Numbered from the stretch's first letter, positions 1 to 6,852 are shown. The stretch: 9,342 nt of DNA from an uncultured Planctomycetaceae bacterium (GCA_937967665.1 CALBSZ010000470.1:1-9342), one strand, 5' to 3'. Notes: generated by a model from the sequence alone, not told the origin. Program-made: numbers and translations.

Positions 1-60
1 TTATTCTTGACCCGTGCGAGGCGGGTCGAGCCGCGGACCAGGAAAGCGAGAAAACAGCCG

Positions 61-1524
61 ATGAAGATTGCCCCGTTGAATACCGACATCGCCTCACTCA
101 CGGCGGACGCCTTGGTCGTCGGAGTTTCCGAAAAGGACGCATTTTCGCCGACGGCGACAGCGGTGGATGATGCCACCGGTGGAGTTCTAACGCGTTTGCG
201 CGAGCAGGAAGAGATCACCGGCAAGGCAAACGAGATTACGCGGATCCTGGCGCCGGCCGGTTTGTCGGTCGGGCAACTCGTCATTGTCGGACTGGGACCT
301 TGCGACAAGCAGGACCGCGGTGTCGCCTATCGGGCCTGCGGTGCCGCCGCCAAAGCGATCGCCGGGAAGGCCCGCGACACGGTCGCCTTTTTCCTCGGCG
401 AAAACTGGAGCGACGACGTCGTGGCCAGCGCGATCAGCGGCGCCATTGCCGGTTGCCAGGGACAAGACATCCACCGGCAGGAAGGGAAGCTGTTTCCGTT
501 CAAGAGCATCGAATGGCAGGGAGCGTCCACCGATGCGATCGCGACAGGGCAGGCTCTCGGCGAAGCGGTCAATTACACTCGGCTGCTGGTGAACGAGCCG
601 CCGAACTACATCTATCCTGAGACCTTTACCGCCCGCGTCAGTGAATCCGCGGCGGCCGCGGGGCTGGAAGTCGAAATCGGGGCCGAGCAGAAGTTGAAAG
701 AAGAGAAATGCGGATCGTTGCTGGGAGTCGCGCAAGGTTCCGATTTCCCGCCACGCCTGCTGATCCTGCGACATCATGGCGGTCCGCAGGGGACGGCGCC
801 GCTGGCTTTCGTCGGCAAAGGGGTGACTTTCGATTCGGGCGGCCTGTCGTTGAAGCCGGGCGCCAGCCTGCTCGACATGAAATGCGACATGGCCGGCGCC
901 GCCACGGTGGTCGGTGCGATGCACGCCATTGCCAAGCTGAAACTTCCCGTGAACGTGATCGGACTCGCCGGCCTGGTCGAAAACATGCCCAGCTCGAAAT
1001 CGTTTCGAGTCGGTGATATCCTGACGGCGCGCAGTGGAAAGACCATCGAGGTTATGAATACGGACGCCGAAGGTCGTTTGGTCCTGGCCGACGTGCTGAA
1101 TGTTGCCGTGGAAAACGGCGCGTCCAAAATCATCGACCTGGCGACCCTGACAGGCGCCTGCCTGGTGGCTTTGGGACTGGATGTCGCTGGATTGTTCAGC
1201 AACAATCAAACCTGGTGTGACGAGGTCAGATCGGCGGCGGATAGTTGTGGCGAGCAGGCCTGGCAGATGCCGATGTTCGCGGAATTCGGCGAGCAGATTC
1301 GCAGCAAGGTCGCCGACATCAAGAATATGGGCGAAGACCGCTGGGGCGGCGCCATCACCGCCGCCAAGTTCCTGGAAGCGTTCGTGGAGGAGACGCCCTG
1401 GGTGCACATCGATATTGCCGGCGCCGCCTGGCTCGGCAGCCCCAAGCCCTGGCTGGACGGCGGCGGCAGCGGCGCGTTTGTGCGGACGCTGGTGGAAATT
1501 GCCCGTCGCGGATGCACTGGGTAG
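61..1524 (+). CDS. pepA: Leucyl aminopeptidase, peptidase family M17
   Basis: Cytosolic two-metal aminopeptidase that removes N-terminal residues (often Leu) from peptides in late protein turnover; the family is usually hexameric. With ATG 61 it has 487 residues, normal for M17. All expected active-site residues are visible: K253 and D258 in VGKGVTFDSGG, K265 in LSLKP, D276 in CDMAGAA, and D335, E337 and R339 in NTDAEGR. Their spacings equal those of E. coli PepA K270, D275, K282, D293, D352, E354 and R356. The N-terminal ~165 residues form the less conserved macro-like domain. The open frame extends upstream to TTG 7, but the leader is Arg/Lys-rich, and MKIAPLNTD is a typical M17 start, so ATG 61 is preferred. 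The Shine-Dalgarno is weak (GGAAAG near 41). The gene precedes a same-strand metallopeptidase by 81 bp. Some M17 proteins also bind DNA as regulators; nothing here tests that. Confidence 0.96.
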   Translation: MKIAPLNTDIASLTADALVVGVSEKDAFSPTATAVDDATGGVLTRLREQEEITGKANEITRILAPAGLSVGQLVIVGLGPCDKQDRGVAYRACGAAAKAIAGKARDTVAFFLGENWSDDVVASAISGAIAGCQGQDIHRQEGKLFPFKSIEWQGASTDAIATGQALGEAVNYTRLLVNEPPNYIYPETFTARVSESAAAAGLEVEIGAEQKLKEEKCGSLLGVAQGSDFPPRLLILRHHGGPQGTAPLAFVGKGVTFDSGGLSLKPGASLLDMKCDMAGAATVVGAMHAIAKLKLPVNVIGLAGLVENMPSSKSFRVGDILTARSGKTIEVMNTDAEGRLVLADVLNVAVENGASKIIDLATLTGACLVALGLDVAGLFSNNQTWCDEVRSAADSCGEQAWQMPMFAEFGEQIRSKVADIKNMGEDRWGGAITAAKFLEAFVEETPWVHIDIAGAAWLGSPKPWLDGGGSGAFVRTLVEIARRGCTG

Positions 1525-1605
1525 GGCTTTTTCGCCGCCGCGCGCTCCGTCAACGACGAACTGTTTTGTCACGCGTAGCCATCACTCAACGAAAGAGCTG
1601 CCATC

Positions 1606-2310
1606 ATGAAATTCCGACTTGTTATTCTGTTGCTCACCTTGACCGGCGCCGCTTCGGCTGAGGAATCTACCACGTTTTACGATCCGGTGAAACGAGAAGT
1701 GGTTGGCTGGACTGTCCTGGTCGACCCCCAACTGCTGGAAGGCGAAAGTAAGGAAGTGGGCGACAAGGCCTTGGAAGCCTTGGCGAATCACTTGCAACGC
1801 GTCACCTATATCACTCCGGAAGACCGTTTGAAACAGCTCAAGCAACTGCCGATCTGGTTGGAACTCCACAACGACGCGCTCGGTTCCATGCAGTACCATC
1901 CGGATCGCGGCTGGCTGGTTTCAAACGGCCACGACCCGCGACTGGTCAAACATGTGCATATTCCTCGCGCTCGCGCCCTGTACGATGCGCATACGTGGGC
2001 CAAGCACCCCTACGTGGTGTTGCACGAACTGGCGCATGCCTATCATGATCAGGTTCTGGGTTTCGACCAGGAAGACATTGTCGCCAGCTACAACGACGCC
2101 AAGGAGAAGGGCATCTACGAAGACGTGCTGCTGTACACGGGCAAACGAGTCAAGCACTATGGTTTGAGTAATCACAAAGAGTATTTCGCCGAATCGACGG
2201 AAGCGTACTTCGGCGTCAACGACTTCTACCCGTTCGTGCGGGCGGAATTGAAGGAGCACGATCCGACGATGTACCAGCTGATGGTTCGCTTCTGGGGAAA
2301 GCTCAAGTAA
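1606..2310 (+). CDS. Secreted zinc metallopeptidase, anthrax-lethal-factor-like (M34/ATLF) type
   Basis: Predicted exported zincin of 234 residues. The N-terminus is a clear Sec signal peptide: basic MKFR, a hydrophobic run LVILLLTLT, then A16-S17-A18 before E19 as a signal peptidase I site. The catalytic motif is H140-E-L-A-H144, followed by AYHDQ. About 50 residues later EYFAES supplies E196 as the likely third zinc ligand, the arrangement of gluzincins and of lethal factor (HExxH, then EFFAE). The C-terminus (NDFYPFVRAEL onward) resembles planctomycete homologues I recall. The substrate is unknown: a periplasmic or extracellular protein is inferred from the signal peptide. The ATG is preceded by GAAAGAG (1591-1597) at reasonable spacing. 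It lies 81 bp after pepA on the same strand, so co-transcription is possible, but the products act in different compartments. The family call is from motifs only. Confidence 0.85.
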   Translation: MKFRLVILLLTLTGAASAEESTTFYDPVKREVVGWTVLVDPQLLEGESKEVGDKALEALANHLQRVTYITPEDRLKQLKQLPIWLELHNDALGSMQYHPDRGWLVSNGHDPRLVKHVHIPRARALYDAHTWAKHPYVVLHELAHAYHDQVLGFDQEDIVASYNDAKEKGIYEDVLLYTGKRVKHYGLSNHKEYFAESTEAYFGVNDFYPFVRAELKEHDPTMYQLMVRFWGKLK

Positions 2311-2321
2311 AGCGTGATTGA

Positions 2322-2600
2322 ATTCGCTACGGATTAATCCTTGCGGTGCAGGCTGGCGAGCCCCAGCATGTTGCCTGGGCTTACGACCGACCCGATGGTG
2401 GTCGCGGTTTCGGTTTCACGGGCTATCACCGGCACGATAATCTGTGCGACAAGAGTTTCCGCAGCGTGCTGGCCAACGGTGCCGCCTGGGTCACCGGACT
2501 CGAAATCCCAGAGACCGGCGTGGGCACGCGGCCGCAAGGCGCCGACCAACTGGCGACACCTATCGGTGAAGCCAAAACCGCAATCGCCAGCGGCAAATAA
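2322..2600 (+). pseudogene. C-terminal remnant of a ThuA-like domain protein
   Basis: The open frame from 2322 (directly after an in-frame TGA) to the TAA at 2598-2600 encodes about 92 residues that look like only the tail of a larger protein. The part AWAYDRPDGGRGFGFTGYH, followed by a His/Asp/Asn stretch, SFRSVLANGAAWV and GLEIPETGV, matches the C-terminal end of planctomycete ThuA-like (trehalose-utilisation-type, class I amidotransferase fold) proteins as I remember them. The N-terminal ~200 residues that form most of that fold are absent: the upstream DNA is the end of the metallopeptidase gene. A GTG at 2346 could start an 84-residue peptide, but there is no good Shine-Dalgarno. It is most simply a 5'-truncated gene. 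A live small protein cannot be excluded, because the frame is still open and ends cleanly. Confidence 0.7.
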
Positions 2601-2619
2601 AGCGCGGGGCAGAATCGGA

Positions 2620-2839
2620 TCAAGTGTGCAGTTCGACGACGTCCTGGTCCTGAAGCACGTAGTCCGCTTTGACCGGGGTGCACATGCAGGCTCCAGATGC
2701 GGGCGTATTTCAGATTTGCGGCGAGATCCTGGTGGATCAGCTGCGCCACATCCCTGACGGTCCCCGCGCGCGGGATGGTGTATGGCTTGTCGTAGTCGGC
2801 CTCGGCCTTGTGATACTGTTGCGTGAGGTTCGCAGGCAT
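2620..2839 (-). pseudogene. Internally deleted, frameshifted DRG-type GTPase (TGS domain remnant)
   Basis: Read leftward from ATG 2839, the frame begins MPANLTQQYHKAEADY, the start of planctomycete DRG/Obg-like GTPases of about 370 residues. It passes straight into DKPYTIPRAGTVRDVAQLIH and DLAANLKYARIW, which is the C-terminal TGS domain. The whole GTP-binding region (G1-G5) is missing, roughly 290 codons, with the join near 2788-2805. After HVHPG the frame goes wrong, and the reading frame offset by one base continues as VKADYVLQDQDVVELHT and stops at TGA 2622-2620, the expected C-terminal end of the family. So both ends of the gene survive, the middle is deleted, and a second lesion at about 2671-2680 breaks the TGS domain. 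It cannot encode a GTPase. It converges on the ThuA remnant with 19 bp between the two stop codons. Confidence 0.8.
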
Positions 2840-2995
2840 GGGGGGTACGTTGAATCCGCGATTGTGCGTATACTTCCCAACTATGCCGCACGTGATCGGC
2901 CGCGCTCGCTCGCCGCCTCGCGTCGGGGAATGTTCTCCAGAAAGTGTATCGAAACCAGCGCCCCGCACCCCACTGTTTGAGGCGGTTGCCAGACA

Positions 2996-3000
2996 AAGGA
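2996..3000 (+). promoter_or_regulatory. Shine-Dalgarno of the PfkB-family kinase
   Basis: AAGGA lies 8 bases before ATG 3009. It supports that start over the longer in-frame extension beginning at 2823, whose extra residues are unlike a PfkB N-terminus and run through DNA upstream of the GTPase remnant. Confidence 0.75.
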
Positions 3001-3008
3001 ATGACACC

Positions 3009-3911
3009 ATGCCGCTCCTCGTCGTCGGATCCGTAGCATTTGACAGCGTCCAGACACCTACCGACCATCGCGACCGAGTGCTCGGGGGTTCGGCCGTTTT
3101 TTTCTCGTACGCAGCCAGCTACTTTACTTCGGTTCGGTTGGTGGGGGTTGTCGGAGAGGACTGGCCCGGCGCGCATACGCAACTCTTGCAAGAACGCGGG
3201 ATCGACACGACGGGCCTGCAGGTGGTCCCAGGCGCCAAAACGTTTCACTGGAAGGGAAAGTATCTTCCTAACATGAACGATCGCGAAACGCTGGAGCTGC
3301 ACCTCAACGTCTTCGGCGACTTTGATCCCGTGCTGCCAGAAGACTACAGGCGTTGTCCCTTCGTCTTCCTGGCTAATGGTTCCCCCGTCTTACAGCTCAA
3401 GGTCCTGGACCAGGTACCGGGCGCGCATCTTGTCGTCGCCGACACCATGGACCTCTGGATCAGTACGCAGCGCGATGCCTTGGACGAGTTGCTCACGCGC
3501 ATCAATGGGTTGGTGTTAAACGATAGTGAAGCCAAGTTGCTCACCGGCGACGAGAACCTGGTCGCGGCCGGGTACAAGGTCCTGGAGATGGGACCGAAGT
3601 TTGTCGTCATCAAGAAGGGCGAACACGGCGCCATGTTCTTCTCGGAACACGAGACCTACGTCATGCCGGCGTTCCCCACTGCCAACCTGGTCGATCCGAC
3701 GGGGGCGGGCGACAGTTTCGCCGGCGGCATGATGGGGTACCTCGCGGAAAAGGGAGATTTCGAACCGAAGACGCTCAAGGAGGCGATGGCCTACGGGATT
3801 CTGGTGGCCAGTTTCAACGTCGAGGATTTCAGCCTGGACCGGATGAAACGAATCGAACGCGATGACGTCGAAATCCGCATGGAAGAGTATCGGCGGATGC
3901 TGAGCTTTTAG
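3009..3911 (+). CDS. PfkB-family (ribokinase-like) carbohydrate kinase
   Basis: Cytosolic ATP-dependent kinase that phosphorylates a sugar or nucleoside hydroxyl; the exact substrate cannot be read from sequence. It has 300 residues, typical of the family. The N-terminal strand MPLLVVGSVAFDSV, the substrate-loop motif LGGSAVFFS (from about residue 25) and the C-terminal signature DPTGAGDSFAGG are present. D235 is the expected catalytic base within the anion-hole GAGD. VIKKGEHGA upstream of the signature is the usual nucleotide-site strand. The region around residues 85-105 (MNDRETLELHLNVF) is characteristic of a planctomycete subgroup I recall only as 'sugar kinase PfkB'. The start is set by AAGGA at 2996-3000. 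The gene stands alone: upstream is the decayed GTPase on the other strand, and downstream the neighbour converges with only 10 bp between stops. A TATACT at 2869-2874 could be its -10 box, but no good -35 is visible. Confidence 0.93.
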   Translation: MPLLVVGSVAFDSVQTPTDHRDRVLGGSAVFFSYAASYFTSVRLVGVVGEDWPGAHTQLLQERGIDTTGLQVVPGAKTFHWKGKYLPNMNDRETLELHLNVFGDFDPVLPEDYRRCPFVFLANGSPVLQLKVLDQVPGAHLVVADTMDLWISTQRDALDELLTRINGLVLNDSEAKLLTGDENLVAAGYKVLEMGPKFVVIKKGEHGAMFFSEHETYVMPAFPTANLVDPTGAGDSFAGGMMGYLAEKGDFEPKTLKEAMAYGILVASFNVEDFSLDRMKRIERDDVEIRMEEYRRMLSF

Positions 3912-3921
3912 AAAAATCTAC

Positions 3922-4407
3922 CTACCTGGCGTGCGGCGACGCGGCGATCGTCGTGCCCGCTTGCAAATCATCCAACCACGCCGTGATCCGTGGAAGGACG
4001 CTGCCGTCGTCGGGGACCTGCCCGACGATCCGGAAGTTTCCGTGTGCCAGGCGATGGGCGATTTGCTCGATGTCCGCGATCACATCGCGCAGGAACTCGG
4101 CGGTTTCCCGTTCGGTCAGGTCTTTGCGGAGTAGCTGCACTTCGCTTTCCGTTCGCTGACGGACCATGGCCGCGAGGCGACCGCGTTCGGCTTTCAGCAG
4201 ACGTCCGCAGACGTAGCCGCGGCGAAACTGATTCCGGCTATTGAAGTGATAAACCCGTTCGGGTTCCAGGAAGATACTGCCGCAGCCGTTCCGGCGAAAA
4301 CCGATGAAGATGGTGGGACGATGGGGATCAAGAGCAATTTCGGCGCGCTGGACAAGGGCCGTCGCTTCGCGTAACAAATCTTCTCGATCAGTTTCTTGCC
4401 TCGCCAT
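3922..4407 (-). CDS. Unrecognised 161-residue protein, second gene of the HD-GYP operon
   Basis: No named domain recognised. It is a soluble, charged protein without signal peptide or membrane segment. The N-terminal part (DREDLLREATALVQRAE) and the C-terminal part (about 95-135, RKDLTERETAEFLRDVIADIEQIAHRLA) look helical. The middle, about 30-70, carries IFIGFRRNGCGSIFLEPERV followed by VYHFNSRNQFRRGYV, probably beta strands. The pattern reminds me of a conserved planctomycete hypothetical family, from memory only. The ATG at 4407 lies inside the 3' end of the HD-GYP gene, whose stop is at 4390-4388, giving a 20-bp overlap in a different frame that suggests translational coupling. Its role is therefore probably tied to the HD-GYP protein, for example as a partner or effector, but this is inference. 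It converges on the PfkB kinase with a 10-bp gap and no recognisable terminator between them. Confidence 0.85.
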   Translation of the reverse strand: MARQETDREDLLREATALVQRAEIALDPHRPTIFIGFRRNGCGSIFLEPERVYHFNSRNQFRRGYVCGRLLKAERGRLAAMVRQRTESEVQLLRKDLTERETAEFLRDVIADIEQIAHRLAHGNFRIVGQVPDDGSVLPRITAWLDDLQAGTTIAASPHAR

Positions 4408-6070
4408 AGGCGATCGCCCACTTGCGGACGTCCAGTGTCAAGTTTTCGCGTTCGTGTTCGCTGATGTTGCGAATATCCTCGCTGGCCGCGAAATAGGCTT
4501 CGATTACCGAATCGTTCCATTGCGTGCCACAGCCGTCCCTGAGGATCGCTTCGACTTTCTCGAGCGGCATTCCTTTACGATAGGGTCGATCGCTGTGCAT
4601 GGCGTCGTAGGCATCGGCAACAGCCATGACGCGAGCGATCCACGGAATATTTTCGCCGGCCAGACCGTGTGGGTAGCCTTGGCCATCCACCCGTTCGTGA
4701 TGGTGCAAGACCGCCGGCAGCACAGAGGACAGACGCTTGATATCGCGCAGGATATTGAAGCCCAATTCGGGATGCAGCTTAATCTGTTCGAATTCTTCTT
4801 CGGTCAGCCGATCTGGTTTGCGCAACACGCGGTCGTCGACGCCGATCTTACCAATATCGTGCAACAAGCCCGCCATGTAAATGGTGTGCAGCGTATCGGC
4901 ATCGGCGCCCAGTTCCTTGGCCAGGCGTACGGAAACACGAGCCACACGGTCACTGTGCCCGCAAGTATACGGGTCCTTGGCGTCAATGGCGGAACTGAGT
5001 GCCCGGACGACATCGGCCAGGAACTCTTCGCGCTGGCGGTAGAGTTCGCGGTTACCGCTGTGAATGCCAAGCATCACGCCGAGCGAGTTCAGCAGACTGG
5101 CTTCCACCGTGCCGAATTCTTCATCGTCTTCATGGTTGAAGGCGGCCAGCCAGCCGAAAATGTTGTCTCCTTCGGACAACGGCACAAGGACTAGCTGGCG
5201 AACTTTCGGCAACTTCCAGGACTCGGATTCAGTAATGTTGTGATTGGCGACGTAGGGCGGGCAGCCGGCGCCAAGTCCCAATTGTTCGATCAGTTCCGAC
5301 AGCTCGTCTGTGGTTACCGGACAGTCGCCGTCGGTGAGAAACAGCGTTGACGTTCGCGCGTCGTAAGTGACGCTGTCCTCCTCGGCGACCGGAAGATATT
5401 GAATGGCGACACCGGTGGCGGGAATGCAGTCGATCAGGCATTCCAGCGCCAGCGTTCCCAACTCTTCATCGCTGGCCGAGATGCGTAGATTTTGCGTCAC
5501 GCTATAGATCAGGCAGATTTCTTCGTAGGTGGCCGCCAGATTGTCGGAGACTTTTTCGACTTCCCGTTCCATTCTCTTGACGCGAGCCGTTTCGTTCAGC
5601 TTGGCTACCGCCGCGCGTCCCAAACCCTCCAACGCAGGCGTCGACCAGATCGCCTGGCGGCGAATCCATTCACGCGTTTTCGTCTCGTCCCAGGCCATCA
5701 TGTTTGCCGCCGCGGACACCGAGTCGTCCGGGCCGGCATGGTAGACGGTGAACTCGGCCGTTGCAACGTACCGCTTCTTGAACTGGCAAGTGAAGGGCAA
5801 GGCCAGCACAACGACCCCGTCTTCATCTCCGATAAACTCGACCTTGTTCGTCGCGGATACCTGCTTGATCAGTTCGCCCCGCACGAACTCGTCACCCGTC
5901 GCGCGGTCTTCCCCGGCCAGCAACACGCGATTTCCATGTACGTCCCAAATCGTGAAATCGACACCAAACCAGGTCTTCAATTCTTCATTGACAGTGGCGG
6001 CAATCGCCTCCATCTGGATGGAAACGTCGGGAATATCAAGCTTGCGAGGTGTGCTAACGGTACCGTTCAT
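4388..6070 (-). CDS. GAF and HD-GYP domain signalling protein (putative cyclic-di-GMP phosphodiesterase)
   Basis: Probable sensor/output protein of 560 residues. Order: an N-terminal ligand-sensing-like region (about 10-140), a likely coiled coil (about 165-195, around RMEREVEKVSDNLAATYEE), a GAF-like domain (about 200-345), then HD-GYP (about 360-530). The HD pair is H404-D405 in LLHDIGKIG; HHHERVDGQGYP carries the GYP triplet at 465-467, and VADAYDAMHSDRPYR follows. These are the metal and substrate residues of active HD-GYP enzymes, which hydrolyse cyclic-di-GMP to GMP. No transmembrane segment or receiver domain is seen, so the input is probably a cytosolic small molecule. The start is uncertain: ATG 6070 has a weak GAGA upstream and begins near the recognisable part. 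ATG 6118 and GTG 6142 are in frame but lack a Shine-Dalgarno. The 3' end overlaps the next gene by 20 bp. The upstream gap to the divergent Nudix gene holds candidate operators. Confidence 0.93.
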   Translation of the reverse strand: MNGTVSTPRKLDIPDVSIQMEAIAATVNEELKTWFGVDFTIWDVHGNRVLLAGEDRATGDEFVRGELIKQVSATNKVEFIGDEDGVVVLALPFTCQFKKRYVATAEFTVYHAGPDDSVSAAANMMAWDETKTREWIRRQAIWSTPALEGLGRAAVAKLNETARVKRMEREVEKVSDNLAATYEEICLIYSVTQNLRISASDEELGTLALECLIDCIPATGVAIQYLPVAEEDSVTYDARTSTLFLTDGDCPVTTDELSELIEQLGLGAGCPPYVANHNITESESWKLPKVRQLVLVPLSEGDNIFGWLAAFNHEDDEEFGTVEASLLNSLGVMLGIHSGNRELYRQREEFLADVVRALSSAIDAKDPYTCGHSDRVARVSVRLAKELGADADTLHTIYMAGLLHDIGKIGVDDRVLRKPDRLTEEEFEQIKLHPELGFNILRDIKRLSSVLPAVLHHHERVDGQGYPHGLAGENIPWIARVMAVADAYDAMHSDRPYRKGMPLEKVEAILRDGCGTQWNDSVIEAYFAASEDIRNISEHERENLTLDVRKWAIAYGEARN

Positions 6071-6153
6071 GGTTTGTCTCGAAAAGAATTGAACCCTGAA
6101 ACTTCGCCGATACTTCATCGTGCGGCAGCAGTTCTCCACCACAACAGTAGGTT

Positions 6154-6167
6154 ACACGCGCGCGTGT
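6154..6167. promoter_or_regulatory. Perfect 14-bp palindrome in the divergent HD-GYP/Nudix gap
   Basis: ACACGCGCGCGTGT is its own reverse complement. GTT on the left (6151-6153) and AAC on the right (6170-6172, after a 2-base bulge) extend the symmetry. It lies 84 bp upstream of the preferred HD-GYP start and 164 bp upstream of the Nudix start. Candidate operator for a dimeric regulator or a cruciform-prone alternating purine-pyrimidine tract; which factor binds is unknown. Confidence 0.4.
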
Positions 6168-6171
6168 GCAA

Positions 6172-6190
6172 CGAATCGGGGGCGAATCGG
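6172..6190. repeat. Direct repeat CGAATCGG x2, 11-bp period
   Basis: CGAATCGG occurs at 6172-6179 and again at 6183-6190, a period of 11 bp, so both copies face the same side of the helix. It begins 5 bp after the palindrome at 6154-6167. Such phasing is typical of tandem response-regulator sites, but chance is possible in a GC-rich gap. The second copy is also within a GGGGC/GCCCC inverted repeat. Confidence 0.35.
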
Positions 6191-6330
6191 CCCCAAATCC
6201 AAGGGACGTCCCGGCGGACGTGCGCTGGTGAAAAGTGGGAAAGATCGCTACATTCGTTAGGGAAGTACCCTCCAGCTGGTGGCGAAAACGGTCAAGCTTA
6301 CGAATTCAGGACGAAAGTAGAACGATTCCC

Positions 6331-6852
6331 GTGACAACTGCAGATAAACAACTTCTGGATACGAGCCGCTTTCAGGTGGTGGAAGTGGAGCGTGTTTTGG
6401 CGGATGGGACGGTGTTTCGCCGAGCCGTGATTCGGCATGCGGGGGCGGTGACCATTATCCCTTTCGTGGACGACGATCGCGTCTGCCTGATTCGGAACTA
6501 CCGCATGTCTGTCGACCAGGCGCTGATCGAACTTCCCGCGGGAACCATCGAACGCCCCGAGCCGCCGATTGAGACCGCGCACCGCGAGTTGATCGAGGAG
6601 ACCGGTTTTCGCGCCGGTAAGCTGGAGCCACTGCACTCGTTCTACCTGTCGCCCGGCATCCTGGACGAACGGATGCACCTGTTCGTCGCGCGCGACCTCA
6701 CTGATGGCGAGCCGGCGCGGGAATTGGGCGAGGAGATCCACAACCTGATCGTGCCCTGGCAGGAAGCCATCCGTATGATTAAACGCGGCGAGATTCAAGA
6801 CGCGAAGTCGATTGCGGGTCTTCTTTATTACCATAACTTTCACAGGTCCTGA
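6331..6852 (+). CDS. Nudix hydrolase, ADP-ribose pyrophosphatase-like
   Basis: Cytosolic Mg-dependent hydrolase of nucleoside diphosphates linked to another group; ADP-ribose or a related nucleotide sugar is the likeliest substrate. From GTG 6331 it has 173 residues. The Nudix box is complete: G71, E77, R85-E86-L87, E89-E90, G92 and F93 (G x5 E x7 RELIEETGF). A proline at residue 108 in YLSPGILDERMHLF lies about 15 residues after the box, the position that marks ADP-ribose pyrophosphatases. IIPFVDDDRVCLIRNYR and ALIELPAGTIE are the usual strands before the box. The longer frame from GTG 6235 adds 32 residues (Trp/Arg/Ser-rich) that do not look like a Nudix start; GTG 6331 begins where homologues usually do, though its Shine-Dalgarno is poor. 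Transcribed divergently from the HD-GYP operon; cca follows 134 bp later on the same strand. Confidence 0.92.
   Translation: MTTADKQLLDTSRFQVVEVERVLADGTVFRRAVIRHAGAVTIIPFVDDDRVCLIRNYRMSVDQALIELPAGTIERPEPPIETAHRELIEETGFRAGKLEPLHSFYLSPGILDERMHLFVARDLTDGEPARELGEEIHNLIVPWQEAIRMIKRGEIQDAKSIAGLLYYHNFHRS

Noticed and set aside
187..1572. 461-codon open frame antisense to pepA
   Set aside because: Low-complexity shadow (His/Gln/Arg/Gly-rich) of a fully motif-supported pepA; such frames are expected opposite GC-rich genes.
2823..3008. N-terminal extension of the PfkB kinase
   Set aside because: The 62 extra residues do not resemble PfkB proteins, and AAGGA at 2996-3000 marks ATG 3009.
2426..3010. 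Minus-strand 194-codon frame as a complete intact gene
   Set aside because: Only residues from MPANLT to about HVHPG resemble a known protein; the leader is junk-like, and the tail is out of frame with the family ending, so it is a remnant rather than a gene.
2334..3302. 322-codon minus-strand open frame across the intergenic region into the kinase
   Set aside because: Overlaps the 5' part of the well-supported PfkB kinase and shows no coherent family signal; the TGS homology in this region is in a different minus frame.
4304..5194. 296-codon plus-strand frame opposite the HD-GYP gene
   Set aside because: Antisense to the HD, GYP and GAF coding region; no recognisable domain, so treated as a shadow.
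5492..6334. 280-codon plus-strand frame opposite the HD-GYP 5' end and through the divergent gap
   Set aside because: No family signal and His/Arg-rich shadow composition; it also runs through the palindrome and repeats.
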